Below, piece after piece: positions 45,155 through 48,929 of a stretch of 48,929 nucleotides of DNA. Each line of letters starts with the position of its first letter. The stretch's first letter is position 1. The translations under genes were made by a program, and so were the position numbers. The notes beneath the pieces are model-generated. The model did no database searches and was not told the DNA's origin. It was given only the letters and a program-made list of their open reading frames with translations. The stretch comes from Candidatus Saccharimonadota bacterium (lineage in GTDB: Bacteria > Patescibacteriota > Saccharimonadia > CAILAD01 > BJGX01), in contig BJGX01000003.1 of assembly GCA_014191035.1 (NCBI GenBank), positions 1 to 48,929 of the forward strand, written 5' to 3'.

Positions 45155-48100
45155 GTGGATCAAAGTAATTTGCCTCCTAGCCAGGAACAGGCTAGTAACA
45201 ATTTAAAACATAGAATGCCTCTGCCAAAAAACAGAAAGCCTTTAATTATAATTGCTTCAGCCTTATTGGCTTTAGGCCTGATTGTAGCTTTAGTTTATTC
45301 ATATTTTAATTTTTTATACAAAGCGCCACCCGCTGGCTTTTATGCTGTTTTAGCAGACCAAAAAATAACTAATAAAGAGTTTAAAGAGATCTACAATTCT
45401 TATTTAAAATTCGATGAATCAAATGCCAGTGATGGCGCAAAGGTAGACAAGAAGCAGGTTGAAAGAAAAGTCGCGGACGAGGTTCTGCTAAGGCTCTCGC
45501 TACAAAGTGAAGCCGAAAAGAGAAATGCCCAAAAATGTACAGACGATGTAATAAAGGATCGGCTTAAATCTCGTTTTGAGGACGCCGGTGGAGAACAGGA
45601 ATATTTTGACAAATTAAGCGCCCAATATGGTTGGACAAGAGAGGTCACAAAACACAAAGAGTGTCTGGACTTTTATCAGGAAACTTTAGCCAAATCATTG
45701 ATTGGCTCAGTTGAATTATACGGTATTTACATAAGATGGGATATTGCAAAAGGAGCCCAAAACCAACCAGCCGATATCCAGCAAAAAGTAGATGATTATG
45801 CTAAAAAACGCCTCGAAACAGAGTATTTGCCAATGTTTGAAAGGGGAGATACCGAAAAGCAAATTTCATCTAAGGCCGATATTGATCCAGCAACAGTTAC
45901 TCAAGAACAGTTTGATCAAAGGGTTTTAAATATTGATCGCTCCCCAAGTCGAGTACTGGTTCTGCCTCAGATGAACAGAGCAACCTATAGCGAGTTCCAG
46001 CAGTACGAAGAGGGCGAAAGCGAACTGCCTTATTTCGAGAACCTTAAGGTTGGTGAAAACACCAAGCCGTTCAAATCTAAAACGGGTTATTGGGTTATAT
46101 ATAGAGCCACAGGCAGAACAGATGCGCCTTACCAGAGCCTAGAGGCCATGCGAGCTGATTACATTAAAAAGGGAAGTGTGGCAAAGTCATATTTTAAATT
46201 GCCAGAGCCAGTAAAGCCCAAAAACGAAGATGACCCTACTAGAAACTTTAGTCTTTCTGTGGCAGACCAAATAATAAATACCTTAATACCCAAAGCCAAC
46301 GCGGTAACAGCCAACTCAGTACGGTGCTTTACAGGCGGTACAATTCATAATTTGCCGATGACAATTCAGTATAAAGACAAAGCCACTGGTAATGATATTC
46401 AAACCTCTGGAGCATATCCAGGGCCTGAAATGATTAGTACTACGAACGTACAGTTTCCTTGTGCTGATGAGCCGGACCCGGCTGCGTATGCAAAGTATGG
46501 TGTATTAGTAGAGTATTTTGCTGGAGCAGTCGCAATAAAGCCAGCCGCTATACCAGCCCCGACCTGGAACTTTGGTTTGTCTTGCTATACCGGCTGGGAC
46601 TTTAGGTTCAAAGCTCCTAATGGTTATAATACTTTAACGGCTGCTGACTATGATGATCCAAATAGATTTTATCTGAACCTGCAATATGCCACTAGCACAA
46701 CAAGTGGCTACTATGCATCTGGCACGCCGAGCACATCTCCTCAAGATTTATACAGAATACCTACAAGCTTGTACAGTGGTATTGCAAATGGCGCCAAGGG
46801 CTTCACTATAAAAGTCTACTTTACAAAGACCCCAGTAAATACCAATGGCACACTAAGAACTACAAAGATGTTTTTTGGTAAATCTGCCGATACAAATATT
46901 CTTGCTTCTGGGTCTACGCTTCAAGCTGGGGAGAGCATAACTTCTGCCAACGGTAGGTATTTAGCGCGCATGCAGACCGATGGTAATTTTGTACTCTATG
47001 ATAAGGCTTATAACCAAGCACTTTTCAGTACTGGAACTAATGGCAATCCTGGAGCAAAAGTAACAATGCAGACCGACGGCAATCTAAAAGTTTTTAGTTC
47101 TACTAATGCAGTTTTGTATACCGCCCCAAACCCTGCCCCAGGTAAAAATACAGCTACTGCCGGCTCAAAATTACATATGCAAAATGATGGTAATTTAGTC
47201 ATTTGGAATAGTACTACAACGGAATTTTTCTGGAACACGGGCTTTGATAGGCCGAATGGAGTTGCGCAGCAGTTTGTGCCAGATGTGATCACAAACATGA
47301 ATTTGCAATATGTAGATTTCAACAGCTCCAATGTTGTTTATCAGGGGACTGCCAACCCATACACAGTTACAACCCTAGTACAGGCAGATGGGTATAAAGT
47401 AAAGTTTGATGTGCCGACTGGGTACAGACTAGCAAGTGCTTTTGGTAGCCAGCCAGATGGAAGCTTCGCCAATGGCTCTGGCTCAAATATATCCTGCACA
47501 GGCGCTAATAATACTGGCACCTGTACAAAGTCTGCAATCTCAATTAGAACTGGGCAAACCTTTAACTTAGACCTTGTATTCCAGCTAGATGCTAAAGGTA
47601 GTCTAGATGATGTTTGTAATAAAGTATATGGAGCTGAGACAGATCAGTGGTTTTCAGACAGGAGTACAACTAAATTAGCAAATAAAGACAAAGCTTGGGG
47701 TTGGGTTTATGATCCATCGCTACCGCAAACAACTGCTAAAGGCGTTACTGCAAGTAACGCAAGGATAGTATTTGACGAAGGTAAGAGCAATCAAGCATCT
47801 ACTGTAAAATTGGCAGATGAAGAACGGGCAAATCTGCTTATAAACGACTCCACACTAAAAAGTATTTATCATTCATTCAGGGCCGAATTACCTCTTGAGG
47901 TTTTTGATGGCCTTAGCCATAAGGCTAATTTATATATGGAAAAAGACCTCGGCAATGGTACGGTTTTGACTTTTATTGAATCCTTAGATTTTACATGTGG
48001 TGATAAATATTATTTCCCTTGGCTCCAAACTCAAAAAGGAGATGTAGTGTCGGATGGTAAGATTGTAGGTCAAAAAATTTCTAATAATAATAATTTCCTT

Positions 48101-48928
48101 GGCGCCAGACGAAGTGGAGATGAAGCAAAAGAAGCCGAATTCCTAGTAATATCTGCAGTTGGTGGTGGAGGTCCATTCTGCAGTACATACAATTACATAC
48201 TCACAAACATTTACGCAACAGACCAGGGCGATCCTAACCAATGCAGTAACGGTGCAGGCTACAACTTCAATTCCGCAGGCATAAACATAAATAATGGCAA
48301 TGTAGATAGGGTGGTTGGTGGAACGAAGCAAGCCTTCGCAGATAATGGCGCAAACTCAAGCTCCACCCCAAGCGCCTGTAATGCCAATGGCATAGCTACT
48401 GCAACAGTAACCACGATACCAACCACAATATCCACAGACTGCTCCGGGGGAGTTATCTACAAATTAAATTCCAACACTCTCACAGCTACAACAATACAAA
48501 AAGGCAGAGTAACAATTTTTGTTGAAGGTGACCTTTCAATTAATGATTCAATTCAATACGCAAACACAGCCTATGCAGATCCAAAGCAAGTACCAAATTT
48601 GGCAATAGTAGTTAGTGGAAATGTTAACATTAGCAGTTCGGTCACAAGAATTGATGCCGCAATATATTCTGGCGGCACAATAAATACTTGTAACAACAAC
48701 CCTCAGAACTGCTCAACTGCCCAATTAAAGGTTAATGGCTCACTATCTTCCAAGAACGGATTTAATTTCAACAAAACATTCATTAATGATTCTAGAATAC
48801 CAGCAGAACTAATAGTCCTAGCCCCACAGAACATACTATTCCCACCTCCAGGAATTGAAGGAAGATACTTCTACGATGACGCCGACAGTTACAAACTAGA
48901 TTCAGCAGAATACGATCCGAGATTTTAA
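45155..48928 (+). CDS. Large surface protein: TM anchor, SurA/PrsA-like PPIase region, B-lectin-like repeats, shared C-terminal module
   Basis: LKVGENTKPFKSKTGYWVIYRATGR (rotamase-like); MQTDGNFVLYD / MQTDGNLKVFS / MQNDGNLVIWN (B-lectin repeats). Confidence 0.85.
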   Translation: MDQSNLPPSQEQASNNLKHRMPLPKNRKPLIIIASALLALGLIVALVYSYFNFLYKAPPAGFYAVLADQKITNKEFKEIYNSYLKFDESNASDGAKVDKKQVERKVADEVLLRLSLQSEAEKRNAQKCTDDVIKDRLKSRFEDAGGEQEYFDKLSAQYGWTREVTKHKECLDFYQETLAKSLIGSVELYGIYIRWDIAKGAQNQPADIQQKVDDYAKKRLETEYLPMFERGDTEKQISSKADIDPATVTQEQFDQRVLNIDRSPSRVLVLPQMNRATYSEFQQYEEGESELPYFENLKVGENTKPFKSKTGYWVIYRATGRTDAPYQSLEAMRADYIKKGSVAKSYFKLPEPVKPKNEDDPTRNFSLSVADQIINTLIPKANAVTANSVRCFTGGTIHNLPMTIQYKDKATGNDIQTSGAYPGPEMISTTNVQFPCADEPDPAAYAKYGVLVEYFAGAVAIKPAAIPAPTWNFGLSCYTGWDFRFKAPNGYNTLTAADYDDPNRFYLNLQYATSTTSGYYASGTPSTSPQDLYRIPTSLYSGIANGAKGFTIKVYFTKTPVNTNGTLRTTKMFFGKSADTNILASGSTLQAGESITSANGRYLARMQTDGNFVLYDKAYNQALFSTGTNGNPGAKVTMQTDGNLKVFSSTNAVLYTAPNPAPGKNTATAGSKLHMQNDGNLVIWNSTTTEFFWNTGFDRPNGVAQQFVPDVITNMNLQYVDFNSSNVVYQGTANPYTVTTLVQADGYKVKFDVPTGYRLASAFGSQPDGSFANGSGSNISCTGANNTGTCTKSAISIRTGQTFNLDLVFQLDAKGSLDDVCNKVYGAETDQWFSDRSTTKLANKDKAWGWVYDPSLPQTTAKGVTASNARIVFDEGKSNQASTVKLADEERANLLINDSTLKSIYHSFRAELPLEVFDGLSHKANLYMEKDLGNGTVLTFIESLDFTCGDKYYFPWLQTQKGDVVSDGKIVGQKISNNNNFLGARRSGDEAKEAEFLVISAVGGGGPFCSTYNYILTNIYATDQGDPNQCSNGAGYNFNSAGININNGNVDRVVGGTKQAFADNGANSSSTPSACNANGIATATVTTIPTTISTDCSGGVIYKLNSNTLTATTIQKGRVTIFVEGDLSINDSIQYANTAYADPKQVPNLAIVVSGNVNISSSVTRIDAAIYSGGTINTCNNNPQNCSTAQLKVNGSLSSKNGFNFNKTFINDSRIPAELIVLAPQNILFPPPGIEGRYFYDDADSYKLDSAEYDPRF

Positions 48929-48929
48929 G
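48093..48929 (+). repeat. 837-bp direct repeat, copy 2 (reaches the window edge)
   Basis: See copy 1. Confidence 0.93.

Noticed and set aside
47008-47331. Track ORFs antisense to large genes (for example 47008-47331 minus, 26488-27057 minus)
   Set aside because: They lie wholly inside convincing genes on the opposite strand, without SD or plausible protein character.
44311-48331. Identical minus-strand ORFs at 44311-44499 and 48143-48331
   Set aside because: Identity simply follows from the 837-bp duplication; no sign of independent coding.
1-48929. Looked for CRISPR arrays, transposases, integrases and alternative genetic code
   Set aside because: No regularly spaced repeats or mobile-element proteins seen; TGA is used as a normal stop (for example at 713), so no sign of TGA recoding.

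Overview
The window looks like a chromosomal segment of a small-genome CPR/Patescibacteria organism, probably Saccharibacteria-like. That assignment is inferred from gene content and style, and no search was run. Most of it is housekeeping: dus, pyrH, trhO, a MurE-type ligase, dnaG, rpoD, polA, mutM, holA, rpsT, truB-rpsO-pnp, a family-4 UDG, RNase J, an aquaporin, ftsK, yajQ, recA-recX, rpsF-ssb-rpsR-efp and ychF. The standout region is ~19.9-22.4 kb, a GC-rich, densely structured RNA locus inside an AT-rich genome. It has an unidentified ~370-nt structured ncRNA with its own promoter and terminator, followed by a second promoter-to-terminator unit. That unit holds two short ORFs with full Shine-Dalgarno sites, a type-III hammerhead ribozyme, tmRNA and tRNA-Lys. 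It also contains two families of repeated structured RNA modules. One is a pseudoknot, present as an exact 32-nt repeat 7-8 nt after both ORF stop codons, with variants upstream of the ribozyme and inside tmRNA. The other is a tandem-hairpin module with compensatory changes. A second notable region is the right end, where two adjacent surface-protein ORFs carry an apparently identical 837-bp 3' module, the second fused to PPIase-like and B-lectin-like domains. Several enzymes lack canonical metal ligands (DnaG zinc site, UDG Fe-S site). All structures, spacings and identities were worked out by eye.
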